From assembly GCA_022749755.1 (NCBI GenBank), contig CM040453.1, forward strand, positions 1,324,102-1,388,101: a stretch of DNA of 64,000 nucleotides, written 5' to 3'. The notes under the pieces are model-generated. The model had not been told where the DNA came from and made no database searches. It saw only the letters and a list, made by a program, of their open reading frames with translations. The position numbers were made by a program, and so were the translations under genes. Source of the stretch: Azadirachta indica. Its lineage: Eukaryota; Streptophyta; Magnoliopsida; Sapindales; Meliaceae. Position 1 is the first letter of the stretch, and each line of letters opens with the position of its first letter. Of this stretch, positions 1 to 12,491 are shown one piece after another.

Positions 1-660
1 TGTAACCAAATATCTTTTAATGATGATATTATTTTGATTTTTTTAATAAATGATTTCTTTTTTATAGGGTGGACAAAAAACCTAAGTTCAATTTGAGTTA
101 GATGAAATCTAAATTATAGGGTCAAGTTAAATTAGGTCTTAAATCTATTTTGTATTGGATTCAGATTTTTATTTTGAAAACTTAGTATAAATTAGGTCAA
201 GCTGAACTCGGGTAAAGTCTCGATTAATTCGGTTGATAAATTAACGAGTCATGATTTAAATAGATTTTATATCTGCCTGACTGCAACCTGCAATTTTGCC
301 CACCCTACCTCTCCCACACAATATTTTTAAGTCAATTAGTAATTTTTTATTAATTTTCATAATTATGCTAATTTTGTAAAATTCAGTTATTCTCTAAGCT
401 ATATGTAATCAAGAAGAAAAGGATGCATTTTTAAAAAAATTAAAGAAAAAAAAATACCCAATGCCAGAATGTGAAACTGACTAAATAAATAATTTTCATG
501 ATATTCATCTAACTATAGATACATTTAAACAGCCTAAACATCGAGGTTGATGAATGCAAGTTCCTACATCGAACAAAAATGGAGACAATTAGTAAAACAG
601 CTGATTGCAAAATTCGGAGATGCAATGAATTTGCTACAAGAGAGAATGGAGATACAGAGA
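1..660. other. AT-rich spacer downstream of DQD/SDH copy 1
   Basis: I see no convincing coding sequence, RNA gene or repeat family here. The stretch is AT-rich and stop-rich in all frames. The part nearest the gene (about 540-660) is probably the 3'UTR of the minus-strand gene that ends at 662, but no clear poly(A) signal fixes its end. Confidence 0.5.
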
Positions 661-661
661 T

Positions 662-3030
662 TCAGCTGCATGCTTGCTTGAGGATTACGTATTTCTTGCT
701 AAAGTATCCTTCATCAGCTGTTTTGGTGCTACAAGACAACAGATAAATCAAATATTATGAGAAAGCAGGAAAAAGAATTTTGAAACAGAAATTTTTTTGA
801 TTTTAGAAGTTTTTCTAGTTCATTTTACCAGGCAAATTGGTGAATCTTTCAACCTGAACAAACGCTTGATTGATGAACATCTCTGTCCCGAAAACAGTGA
901 TAGCTCCACACTCCTGTGCTTCTTGCAGCAGTCTGGTCCATTTTGGTGTGTAAATGGCATCAAAAACCAATGAGTAGTTCTTGAGAGCTTCCTGCAATGG
1001 CATGTATTCGATTTTCAGAAGACATTATTCTCCATATTCAATCAAAAATAGTGAGGCAAACCTTTGGTAATGGTGTGTTATCAATTTTTGGTTTCATTCC
1101 AACAGATGTTGCATTTGCTAGAATCATTCCTTCTTCAGGATGGAAATCTTTCAATTCAGCAAGATTTAGAGCCTGTCCTCCAACTTTATTTGCAAGTGCT
1201 TTGGCTTTCTCTGGAGTTTGAAGAAATTACAAGTCATCGACAGAGTTAATTAGCAAGTAAAAAAATCATAAGTTGGCAGAAAAAATATGTAGCAGTTGGG
1301 GATCCGCACCATATGTACGGTTGGCAACTACAACTCTAGCTCCCTTCATGTATCCACCATAAGCAAGTGCTTTTCCGGCACCACCTGCTCCCATCACGAC
1401 AAACAATTTACCGGCTAAGGGGGAAACATTCGCAGGGGTTGCACCATTTGATGCTGCAGATGACCTTATATCAAGACTAGAAGTTGAAAAAATGAAGACA
1501 GAATCTGAAACAGAATGTTTATTGAATTGCTTGTAAAAATGCTTAAGGTACCGCATAGTGCTTCCTCAATAGCTGCAATAGCTCCAAGGTAATCAATATT
1601 GTAACCCATCAATTTCCCATCTGTCGGTCTTCTAATCATGCAACTAATAGCTCCTATTTCCTGTAAATGATAATACAGAAGATTAATCAATCGTGCTTAG
1701 TACAGAAAAGTTTTTAGAAAAATTTTATTACCTTGGCAATGGGATCAACCTCATCACAGCATTTAAGTCCAGCTACTTTGTGAGGAATTGTGTAACTGCA
1801 TTTGAATCAATAATGTTAACTCCGTTCTCAAAGAAAACAAAATGCTGAAGTTCGCGATGAGAGGAGAATTCACCTGTATCCAACAAAGTCGGGGGAGGAA
1901 TAAGTGTCGATAAAATTAGCGACGTTATCAACTAGCAAAGGCAGGTATATTCCATTGTATCCGAGGGCTTTGAATGCTGCATTATAAAGATGAGGACTTT
2001 TGCTGTGACCAATAGGCTTTCCAATGACACCAAGAACTTTGGTATCAGCTGCTAATTGTCTGAAATTGTACAGGTTCACCAACTCTGTAACAGTTGGTTC
2101 CCCTGGGGCAGACACCAGTCCCGCCTCAATTGAACCAAAAGTTAAGAATCCCCCATACTTAGCAGCAAGAACCCGAGACATGAAACCCCTGTCACCCATA
2201 GCAATTCCAATTATTGGGACCTGCAGTTGGAAGGCAATATGTTATGTTAATAACAAGAGCAAGGATTGTTGAAGTTTGTGAAGTACTGCATTGGCATGGA
2301 ATTTCCTTACTTGAGAGTTAACGAGAACTTGAAAGATTTTGGCATTGTCTGCGATGTCTTGAGCAGTTGTTGCAACCCTGACTATGTCACCTCCAGTAGC
2401 CTGTATTGTTGCTACAAGATTGCCAATTTCTTCGACTGATGGAGTATTTTCATAATTGTGGGCGGAAACTATGATGTTAACGTTTCCAGGCTTCTTCCCT
2501 TGCATGGAATTGTAGAACTCTTGAGCTACCTTCAAGAGGAAAAATTGGAAGTTTTAAACAAATAATCAGTCAACAAGTACATTAATTAAGAGATCAATAA
2601 TGGTAATGCGACCTTAAGCTCAACATCAAGGTAATCTGCTTCCAATTCCATGGCTATACGTAGAGCCTCCAGCCGTTTGCTGTCATCACCATCGTAATGA
2701 CCACCTTCCGACTTTGGTCTAGAAGGTGGATTGATTCGTAGAAAAGATTGTCAAACAGAATAAATAAATCAACCAAAGCAGAAGAGAACTTACAGCATAT
2801 AAAGGTTGGGAATTGACTCATTACCTGTAAGTGATGAGAACGGGTAAAGGAGCTTGTTTGATCAAGATAGGGAGATCATTCTTAGGACTGAAATTCTTCA
2901 GAAAATCGATCCGAACCTCGGCAATGTCAGCCCCAAGTTCTTTGGCTTTCCCCATCTGAAGAAGCGTCTTATCGACAGTTTCTGCCATTACTGGTGCACA
3001 AATCATCGTTGAATTTCTTCGGGCCTCCAT
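662..3030 (-). CDS. bifunctional 3-dehydroquinate dehydratase/shikimate dehydrogenase, copy 1 (SDH-like)
   Basis: Ten exons: 3030-2825, 2718-2613, 2529-2311, 2220-1874, 1795-1732, 1660-1552, 1504-1310, 1210-1062, 991-829, 717-662. All junctions keep phase and give about 537 aa. Reading through the last donor instead stops at 815 (523 aa). The N-terminal half is a type I dehydroquinate dehydratase (starts MICAPVMAETVDK). The C-terminal half is shikimate dehydrogenase: substrate motif GHSKSP, TIPHK with the catalytic Lys, GYNID, dinucleotide loop GAGGAGKA, NADP-type ANRTY, and DAIYTP. The dehydratase keeps its His (SAHNYENTPS), but the Schiff-base Lys is Arg (DIVRVATT, codon 2377-2379), so this half is probably inactive. 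I chose the ATG at 3030 because the upstream frame has stops. No plastid transit peptide is visible, unlike classical plastidic DQD/SDH. A possible 5'UTR exon lies near 3525-3590. Exon sizes match copy 2, so the two are tandem duplicates. Confidence 0.9.
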
Positions 3031-4858
3031 CAGTCGTTTTAACACGGGTAGAAGCCAACTAAAATTGATTCATCACCAAAAAATGATGACAAGAATTATT
3101 TGCATCTTTATACATAGATGGAATGCTATATTTGGTTTGTGAGAAAAGATTCGTGCAAAAAGAAGATAATGATAAATAGTGATTAATGTTTAAGCCCTTA
3201 CCCTCGTGGTTAATTAAGGTTCTGTGTCAAATGGCAATTAAGAACCACAAATATATAGATCTCCAAACATTTTTTCATTTTCATGCATTTTTTTGGGAAC
3301 TAAACAAATTGTTTAACATGTTTGATCTTCATTTGATATGACAAAACAGAGTGAACAAAAGTAACTGATAATATAAGAATAATAGCTCTAGCTAGCACAT
3401 TATCAACTTATTGTCTTTTCCTAAAGTTTCTCATGAGCCAAAAAGTTAAAACAAACAAAGGTTAGCAAATGAAAACAGAAGAAAAGAATTTGGAGTGAAA
3501 GCAGTATTACCGGAATGCAGCTGAGAGTCAGTGTATCATTGCAGGGAAGGTGGCGATCGAGCTTTTTTCTGGCCCTTACTTTAGGCATTAATTTTGTAGG
3601 GAGAAAATTTTAGACCACATGTCTTTGGTGGGTGAGTTAGGTAACAATAATGGGCATGCATGGAAGAGCAGCTGAACTAGCATGGGCTTAAGTAAGGTTT
3701 TCTGTAAGCTGCTTTCCTTAATTTCTGCTTCTACTGGTAAGTTCATGTAAAACAGTATACTTAAATTAAACTTTGTATACACAACAAGAAGACCGTTGGC
3801 TGGTGTAACTAAATATTTTAATATGAAATCTATGTTTTGAAAGATATCACCATCATCATCGTCATCATCATCCGCACTTGAAATAACAATAGAAAATCAA
3901 AAACACCTTCCCATAAGTGGCCTCTGTCAAAATATCGTTAGTTAATAAATAATTATTAGGAGGTAATTAAAGTACATTAACTATTTATAAGCAAACTGAT
4001 TTAATTTCCAGACTGAGTAATCGACAATCCATCACCACAGTAATGTAAGTAGGACAGACATGTCGGTGGTAAGTGAGCCCAAGTCCGTTCTACCAGATTG
4101 TCCTCCTGTCGTCAATTTGGTCCCGTTTGGTAAAGACATATCTATTTTCCTAATTTTTCTTTTTCTTTTTTTAATTTATTTTTTGTCCTTTTAGGTGCTT
4201 TTAGTGAAAATAAAATTAAGAAGTTACCTCATACCTGGGATTTTAAAACCTTTTTCACTTTCAGATTTTTTATATTTATTGAAAATGCAAGTTGTATTAT
4301 CATTTTTATTTATTTATTAAGATTAATTTAGTCTATATATCTCCTTTTGACAAATATTGAATTTATTGAGTTGAACACACCTATGAATTTTTTAAAGATT
4401 TTGTATTTAAAATCATTTTAAGGGAGGATATTCTGTCTTTACAATTTATAAATAGAGTGATTTTTTTTTTATAATTTTTTAATTTGTAATGGCCTGGATA
4501 TGCAAGAGGACATTGCTTTTTTCGTTTTTGGAATATGGTAGATAGTGCTGCCGATATATTTATGGTAATAGACAACACAAATTATAAAATGATTTGTCAC
4601 ATTGCTTGCATATTTTAACAAACCAAAATATAAGAAGAAGCATAACACAATATTGGCCTAGCGGCTACATGCATAAACCCCTTTTTCTTGCATGCTTTCT
4701 CTATTAATTGGCCAATTCAAGATTATAAAAAGTTTGCAGAATATATTCATGGGTCTTGCAGATGATTTATTAATGCAACAGAAAAAATAGCTAGCTTAAC
4801 AGCTTCTCATTAATTGTGCAAAATTTGAAGCTGCGAAGAAAACAAATCACAGATAATT
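3031..4858. other. upstream region of DQD/SDH copy 1
   Basis: This holds a possible non-coding 5' exon on the minus strand (about 3590-3525, followed by a GTAATA donor; an acceptor TTTTAG lies near 3060). A trinucleotide CAT/CGT tract lies at about 3847-3875. The rest is AT-rich. I see no other gene; the short frames here lack family features. Confidence 0.4.
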
Positions 4859-4859
4859 T

Positions 4860-7130
4860 CTCTTTCGCATTATGGATGTTTCTCGATGAGTTGCCTGAAC
4901 ATTCTTCGGGAGCTCTTGTTGCAAATTAATGAAGCAAGCCAACGAATTATCGCAGAATATATAAGAGCATGTAATTAACAAGTGAATAAATGTCTTTTTT
5001 TTTTTTTTTTTTTTTGTCATCTTACGAGGCAAACCAGTGAAATTCTTAAATTGTTCAAAGCTTGCCTTGGCAGATCGTCGTTTCTGTTCCATGCATAAAC
5101 AATCACATGTACAGCTCAATTCCCTTTTGCCTCCAGCAGAAGTCTGATGTCATTCGGAGTGTAAATGGCGTCGAAATGCTTCAAATGATGCTAATATATT
5201 TAGTATGACTCTCATGATAATTAAATTGTTGAATTTATACTAACTGCATGCCCAGTTACCTAACAAAATTGCTAAGCCCACACCTATTTACTGATAGCTT
5301 AATAACCTTTAACCACCTGCTATATATTTACATATCACCAGATTGCCTTCTATCACTCCTCGTCAACTTCGTCAAAGTGGCCTCACTTTGACATGTAAAG
5401 TATGTCTTAAGTTCACATGGCTGCCTACATCAATGAATTTCTGCTAAATCTTAATTTATCATTGAATCACTCTTTTTTTTTTTTAAATGGTGGATATACA
5501 ATTGTTTGGGCATTGGTTATCCCCTTTGAAGCATTAATGTGATACTTCTAACAAGATAAAATGCCTTGAACCTCGAAGACCAAAAATTAATAGTACTAAA
5601 AACTTAGTGAGGCAAATGAAACTGTGTTCAGTGTTTGCGGTGGAGTTGTGCTCTAATATTATTTTTCAATTGTTAAATTGAGGAACTGCTCTCTTCATCT
5701 TCAAAAAAATTTACATGTGTTGTTGCGGAACATGCTAGGTTCACTGCTTGATATTTGATACTGTTTGAAGAAGTAGCTCCAAGAGTGCAATGAAGAATGA
5801 TGATACTGTAAGCGATATTTTCTTCACATTAACTTGCTCTCTCTTTATCTTGCCTAGCTCGTTCAATACCACAATCTTGCTTACGATGTCACGTCGCTGT
5901 ATAGCATTTTAATTCTCTCATATGTCTTCAGAAAGAAGGTTTTCAGCAATTATAGCGTTTTAAGTAGTTTTGGATCGACATACTATTCTGTATGTAAACA
6001 GTAATATTAATTGCTTATTTGACATAATCAAGTGATATCATATGCAGGATTATCAATGCATTACTACAGGTGAGGAACATCTGAACTAACAAATTTTCAT
6101 CCTGCAATTAGTGTTAGTACAGACTGTCCTCGTAGAGATTACAAGTGGTAATATGGGCACCACAATGGCCGTTGTTGCGGCAGCGGCAAGAGCAAGGGGT
6201 GACAAAGTTGTTGTAATGTGATCACACTGCTATAAAATAATTAAAAAAACACACTAAACAAAAGACAGCTTTCTTCTTTTAAAAATGGTTTATAAAAAAA
6301 AATATTTTTGATTATCAATAAAATAAGACTATTATGTATAAGTGTCTTTTAAATTACATATTTAAAAAATAATTTTTATAAAATAAACTTTCATCGTAAA
6401 AAATAAAAAACTATTTTTAAACTATCATTTTTATTTTTTTATTTCAAATCTGTCCATTATGTAACTTCTATAAATTTTTTTTCTAAAATATTGATGGCTT
6501 TTAGCTACCGCGCGTAGATTGTAAATTTTACCAGATGACTTGCTATCCCTGCACTGTAGGGCATGGCTGCTTATTAGAAAGGAAAATGCGAAAATTGATT
6601 GCAAATCAATATGATTTATTTCTTAATTGGATTAAAATTCTTTCAATCAGATCATTACTTTAATTTAAGAAAAGATTAATTAGTTTTTGTATTTGAGAGA
6701 AATTTCAATACCATCAAATATAATATTTGTATTTCTTGTTTTGAAAGTTCGGATATGTTTTTACAGCTAGCAAATTCTACTTTCCGTAGTTGAAGAAATT
6801 AAAAATTTAACCGACAAGTAATGAAGCCGGTTAAAGCTGGAAAAGTGGAAATTTTAATGATCCAAATTCTTAATTTCTAAACAGAATGAGTTAGTTGTAG
6901 CGTTAATCAATTTTTAATAACCATGGTTTGCAATTCAAGATCAGACTCATCAGGCAAACGGTTAATTTCACAATTCACACAACCTTAATTTTTTTGCTAT
7001 ATAAGAAACCAAATCTAATTTCTTAATTTACTATATTAATTTCATATATATTAAGAGATTTGCCCTGCACCCCCAGCTCCAAGAATAATAAACAAACAAT
7101 TTATTTTTACCAGCTAATTAAGGGCGAGCC
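4860..7130 (-). pseudogene. third DQD/SDH copy, broken (exons 7, 9 and 10 remnants)
   Basis: On the minus strand, about 5180-5028 translates to a C-terminal SDH exon (HFDAIYTP, then RLLLEAKGN followed by a stop, then EQFKNFTGLPR in another frame). It is followed, at about 4915-4865, by a remnant of the last exon (APEE...). Farther upstream on that strand, about 7130-7065 matches the dinucleotide-binding exon: the frame runs GKLFV-like, then after a small insertion continues ILGAGGAG. The order (exon 7, 9, 10) agrees with a single collapsed gene copy between the two intact ones. A T-rich run at 4993-5015 has expanded inside the terminal intron. Stops and frame changes rule out a working enzyme. 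The assignment of exons rests on similarity to the neighbouring copies. Confidence 0.65.
6133..6222 (+). pseudogene. cysteine-synthase (O-acetylserine thiol-lyase family) fragment
   Basis: About 29 codons read VEITSGNMGTTMAVVAAA...GDKVVVM and then stop. The TSGN-G core is the substrate-binding loop of the beta-substituted alanine synthase family (O-acetylserine thiol-lyase/beta-cyanoalanine synthase), where the usual form is PTSGNTG. I see no other family exon nearby, so this is a stray exon-sized relic lying inside the collapsed DQD/SDH copy, on the opposite strand. Confidence 0.5.
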
Positions 7131-7139
7131 AACTCCAAC

Positions 7140-8172
7140 TCCAACTCCAACTCCAGGAGCAGACCCGTTTTTCATTTTTGTTGAAGATAAAATATTGAGG
7201 TAGAGTTAGAAAGCTAGGAAACCAAAACCCTAGCCAGCTAATTTCAGTTGCATGCATGCATGCATGCACGTGTTTTACACATGCAAGCCAAGTTCTATAA
7301 TAATTTTTTACCTTGGTGTATATATATATATATATATATATATTTGTTCAATGAAAGACTTAACTTTCTGTGCATGTAGACGAGAAAGTTTCAAGTGAAA
7401 TATAAATTGACTGACAAATGAGAGGAAAAAAAAAGAATTAAATCTTTCGTCTTAAAGAAATATTAAAAAAATTAAAGAAATAATTAGATGGAGGATAGGA
7501 TAGGGTAGGAGCAATCGAAAGAAAATCGATGGAATAATCTCAAATTGGCAAGGTAACTCGGAATTTCCGAACGGAGGTTAGAGAACCACAGTTAGTTGGG
7601 TCCCGCCAAACTGTTGAAGTCTGAAGTCACTCGAATTGGCTCATTACGGGTTAACACAAAGCCAACTCCTATTCCCAGGCATTCCATTGCAATTATTTTA
7701 CTTGATTAAAATGTTTAATTAAATGGGATGGGTGTTTTGGGTTAGAGCACAAGTTTGACCTTTTGGTGGAAGGGGATTTGATGTGATTAATTTGTTATTT
7801 CTAGAGATTTTAGTTACATCCAACTTTCTACGAGTTACCAAACATTTTCGTCATACTACCTATCGGTTAATTCAGCTTGGAAGTCATACAATAAGATCTG
7901 GCTTTATTGTGATAGCAGTTCTTTAACCAAAAAAAAAAAAAAAACGATTATTTCTTTTCTGTTTTATAATTATGTACATATATATACATAATGAACAAAT
8001 TAAAAGAATGACATGGACGTAAAGCTATATGATTTATTAAAAAAAAAAAAGACCTGGATTCTCAGCTTTGGCTCAATTGTTGCTGTTTAATTCAATCATT
8101 GAAATAATATGACATAATTCATAATAACAATACTCAACGTTCCAAGATTTTGTACAACGAAGATGTAATGTA
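7140..8172. other. spacer between broken and intact DQD/SDH copies
   Basis: Short CCAACT iterations lie at about 7132-7155, a GCATGCAT tract at 7250-7267, and a TA microsatellite at about 7317-7342. No gene is visible. The part nearest 8172 is the 3'UTR side of copy 2. Confidence 0.45.
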
Positions 8173-11100
8173 TCAGAACTTGGCTAAAACAATCTCTCGC
8201 ATGAATTCCTTGGGAGCTGAAGCAAAGAAAGACGAAAAGTAAGTTGAGGTCATCATCGTGTACAAGTTTAATTAATGGGATAAAACTTTTGAAGAATTGA
8301 AACGATACTTGCCTTCTTTGCCAGTGAAGAGGTTGAATTGTCCGATGGCCTGCCGGAGGAACATTTCCACTCCGCTCACTGTGATTGCTCCTGCAGCTTC
8401 AGCATCTTTTAATAGTCTCGTTTTTCGAGGAGTGTAAACCGCATCAAATACCAGCTGGTAATTGCACAAGGTTTCCTGGGGAGAAAGCAAACTGAGTTTC
8501 AGTACTGATGATAGTAGATTGAAAACATCTGTGGTTATGATGACATGACAGTCGCTATAAACCTCGGCTACTGGAACTCGGTCTGTATTCGGATGCATTC
8601 CTAATGGGGTTGCATTAGCCAGGATTGCTCCTTTCTCTGGCTGGAAATTGATTATATCTTCAAAAGGTCGAGCTTCACCCTTGACAGCGGAAGCAAGAGA
8701 CTTTGCTCTTTCTTTTTGGACAAACAACCAGAAAATTTATCGGTACAGAAGGTAAAGAGAGTATATTTTTTAAGCATTATGGACCAAAGAACTTCTCGAT
8801 TTGTACCAAAATCAATGTCAAAAATGACCACCCGGGCTCCTCTACTTTTAGCACCAAATGCCAGTGCTCGTCCTGCACCTCCAGCACCTGCTAGTACAAA
8901 CAATTTTCCAGCCAGCGGAGAGCTAGTAGATGTTTTGCCATTATCATATCCCTGTTCTGTGACATTTCAAATGCATAGATTTCAGTGTCAACATATGAAC
9001 CGATTGCTACATTTCATTTTTTAAAGAATTAATGAGTACCTTTAATAGCATCCTCAATTGCTGTTATTGAAGCCTCACAATCTGTATTATAACCTATCAG
9101 CTTCCCATTACTAGGCCTTCTTATAATAGTATTAACTGCACCTATAGACTGATGAAAAACACAATAGTGATTACAGGGTCCGCATGTTAACACCGTAGAC
9201 ATGAAAGTGCAACCAAAAGCTTAATTTCATGAGATGGAGAATCGTGATCGCCACAAGGGATAACAGGTCAGATACCAGTGATTTTTCCTATCAAAGGCCT
9301 TAAAATATAAAATTATGAATAAAAGAGGATTCAAGTATATCATCTCTTCTTTTTTCGAGTTACCAACCACAAAGTGTCACGCTATGACATAGTGACCAAG
9401 CAAGAGAGTAACATGGCAGAAACAGAGGACCTTAACTTTTGATGCATCTGACAACTGCGAATTTCAACCTTGAACCAGACTTGGTCCGTAAATGGTGCTT
9501 TAAGATATGCTTGACAGATCCCGTACAAGTGAGAAATATACCATGAACGAATGGAATATGAATGAAAGGACAAATTTTTCACATAATTGCAAAAACTTGA
9601 ATTGGAGGATCAAGTCAACCTGGGCAAGGGGATGGACTTCATCGCAAAACTTTATCACAGCTTCCTTGTAAGGAAATCCAACACTACAATTAACCAGTAT
9701 AACAAAATGAAAACCTTTTGAATTATTAAAAAAAGATTTAATACATATACTCATATATGATAAGACATTGTTTAGTATAGCTATAAACATGAGCTTCAAA
9801 ATGAAGCTGCAAATATCATACCTAAAACCAGCAAAGTCGGGGCTTGAGTAGGTTCTAAAGAATTCCTTGAGATCATCAACAAACATTGGAACATAAATTC
9901 CATTAAAATTTACATGTCTGAAGGTAGGATTATGCAATATGGGGCCTTTACTGTGACCAACTGGTTTTGAGACGAGCCCAAAAACTTTAGTATCTTCATT
10001 TATACGCTCAACCTTATAAGTTTGCTTAAGGCTGTCTACTGTAGGCAGACCCAAAACAGGATTTCCTTCCAAAGATCCATACACTAGGACACCACCAAAT
10101 TTTGGACACAATATCTGGCTTATTAGGCCTCTTTCCCCAACTGCGTATGCAATTGTTGGTACCTGTAGCAAAATTCTGAAGTATTATCTAAAACATACTT
10201 TCATTCTTCTTTTGTAAATGGATTACCCCATATGTCAATAAATTGTTCTAATCGGTCTAATCAAGTGTCTTTTGTGACACATGTAGATTGCATACAATGC
10301 AGTTGCCAAGTTTCATACCTGAGACTGTGAAAGCAACCGAAAAATTCCAGCTATTTCTGTAATATCATTTACACGGAGTACTAGTTTGATGAAATCTGCT
10401 CCAGTAGCTTCCATGAGCGCAACAAGATGGCTGAGATATTCATTTGAAGGGGTTTCCCCATCTAAGTAACATGATACAACAAACTTTGTAACATTGCAAG
10501 GACTTGATTTTCGTTTCCCTATAAGATCAGAAGCAACCTGAACAATCAGACAATGCAAGTCAGATAACCAGATAATTCAGAGTGTCTAGATCACAGTAAC
10601 ATTGAAGTGATGAAGTTTATTCTTTAAAGAATCTTATGTGAATGGCACTCATACAGCCAAATGCATCTATTTAGACAAATCAAGGAAAAACTACATCGGA
10701 AAACATGGCTACTTTCTCATGATGACCCAATCAAATGTCCTATTCAAGAATGATTAATTCCTACTCATATTTCGATAAACTACCTGGAGTTCAAAATCAA
10801 CATAATCAGCACTTAATTCTTCAGCTATATTAAGTGCTTCTAACCGTTTGTGCTCATCACCTTCATACTGACCACCTGCCCATTTCGGCCTGGAAAAATT
10901 ACAAGACATGAGACAAAAGAAATCAGAATTTAACATTTCATATTAGGATGCTCTTGCGTACAGTTTCTTTGAATATGTTTAGCTACGTAATAGGTTATTT
11001 ACCACAAGGAAAATAATTAATAAGGATGCTGCAATAGCAAGTAAATCCATTCTAAACTGGCTATAATTCTGCTTACATTTGAACTTTCACATCCTAATGA

Positions 11101-12491
11101 TCTTATTTAATCTTTTTTCCAATTTTAAAATTCATGAAAAACTCCTTGAACTCAGATTAATGGTAAATTTTACATTGCACAACGTGCATATACACAAGTC
11201 ATGTAACACATTTCTATGGTCCACTCTGTTCCAATGAACCAATGGCACAAACTTATGATACTGAAAGAAATAAACTCAACACAAGTAGAGGAAGTATACA
11301 GGCTGACATGGTGATTCGAAGCAAATCTCAACAACAAAATAGACAGAAGATCATGGTTGACTAGTGCAGATTACAGCAGTCCACAAGGCTGGGCAAAGAT
11401 TTTCGTAAAAGATTACATAGCTCCTCTCTGGATTGCTTAATCCTCTAATATTTGCAACTAATGAAGGTTGAGAAACCGCAATGTGGTAGGCCCAATAAGT
11501 AGACTAACTATACTTAACAATCAGCCATTCAATTTCACTATGCTCAATATACAATGTTCAGAAACTTGAGAAGACTGGAAAACAGCATCATGAACTGGGA
11601 ACTACCTGATCATGAGCATCGATCTTTATTCAAGAATACAAAAAGCAGAAGATCAAGTACCGAATCCTAGATCATTTTCAGTTCAGAGACACCAAATTAT
11701 TACTGGTTCTTGTTTCATTGTACATCGTCGTATCTGTGTTCCATATGCAGCCAAAGTAATTTTTGCTACGGCAAATTAATGATAACTAGCTAATCTTCAG
11801 AAGAATTGCTATGGCTGTCAATATCACGAAACATGTGCTGGCATTTAATATATAAGAAGACAAAAAAAGAGGGTCCCACATAGATTTCAAACAAAAATGT
11901 GGTCACAATAGTGTTTCATACTCTTTACAAGAGAGCCTGAAAATGAAGATGACAAATGTCAAACACTCAGAGGGCAATTTTTAAAGTACATCTCTGACTT
12001 TAAGATGACTCACGAGACACGACCTTTTGAACAGGATCTGTTCTACAGACACGTACCTCTGTGTCCTCGAGTTCAAAAGATGACTCGCAGACATTTTCCT
12101 ACTGCTACAGTCAACTTACCCAATCTTTCTACTCAAAAAATGCAATATTTCCGATACCATACGACTGAAAACAGAAATAGACTGCAGTTTGAAGAGGATA
12201 AACAAAATCTAGAATAGCTAACTCGAAGCTGAACAGGATAATCCAACAACAGAAAAGATTTGGTTATAACGATTACCGATAAACTATGATCACCGGCAAA
12301 GGCTTGTTTTTTAGGATGATTTCGAGGTCTTTGCTAGGTTGAAAGTCGTTAATGCAATCCAATCTTATCTCTGCTACATCTGCACCTTCAGCCTTGGCGC
12401 GGTACATGTCGCTCACTACTTGCTTGACGGATTGAGCCAATAACGGAGCACAAATCATCACTGTATTCGTCATGGTTGTATCACCACCCAT
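8173..12491 (-). CDS. DQD/SDH family copy 2, probable NAD-dependent quinate dehydrogenase
   Basis: Ten exons: 12491-12277, 10889-10784, 10537-10319, 10162-9822, 9683-9620, 9148-9040, 8956-8807, 8711-8563, 8475-8313, 8216-8173. The sum is 1560 nt (519 aa) and every phase agrees. Intron 9 uses a GC donor (AAG|GCAAGT); skipping it restores the family C-terminus EFMREIVLAKF. Substrate-site residues differ from shikimate dehydrogenases: SKGP replaces SKSP and SVGFPYK replaces the TIPHK-type motif. These changes, as I recall the family literature, mark plant quinate dehydrogenases. The cofactor loop ends in FDID instead of NRT, which predicts NAD(H) rather than NADP(H). In the dehydratase half the catalytic His is Tyr (SCYLDGETPS), the SRI Arg is Gln (ISQIL), and the PGQ loop is altered; the Lys is kept (DFIKLV). 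The likely role is quinate/3-dehydroquinate interconversion, feeding quinate and chlorogenate pools. The exon 8 acceptor is unusually A-rich (CAAAAAG). Confidence 0.88.

Noticed and set aside
4993..5015. Long T run as a poly(A) tail of a retrocopy on the minus strand
   Set aside because: The neighbouring DQD/SDH pieces are separated like exons with intron-like gaps, so this is a gene copy, not a processed retrocopy.
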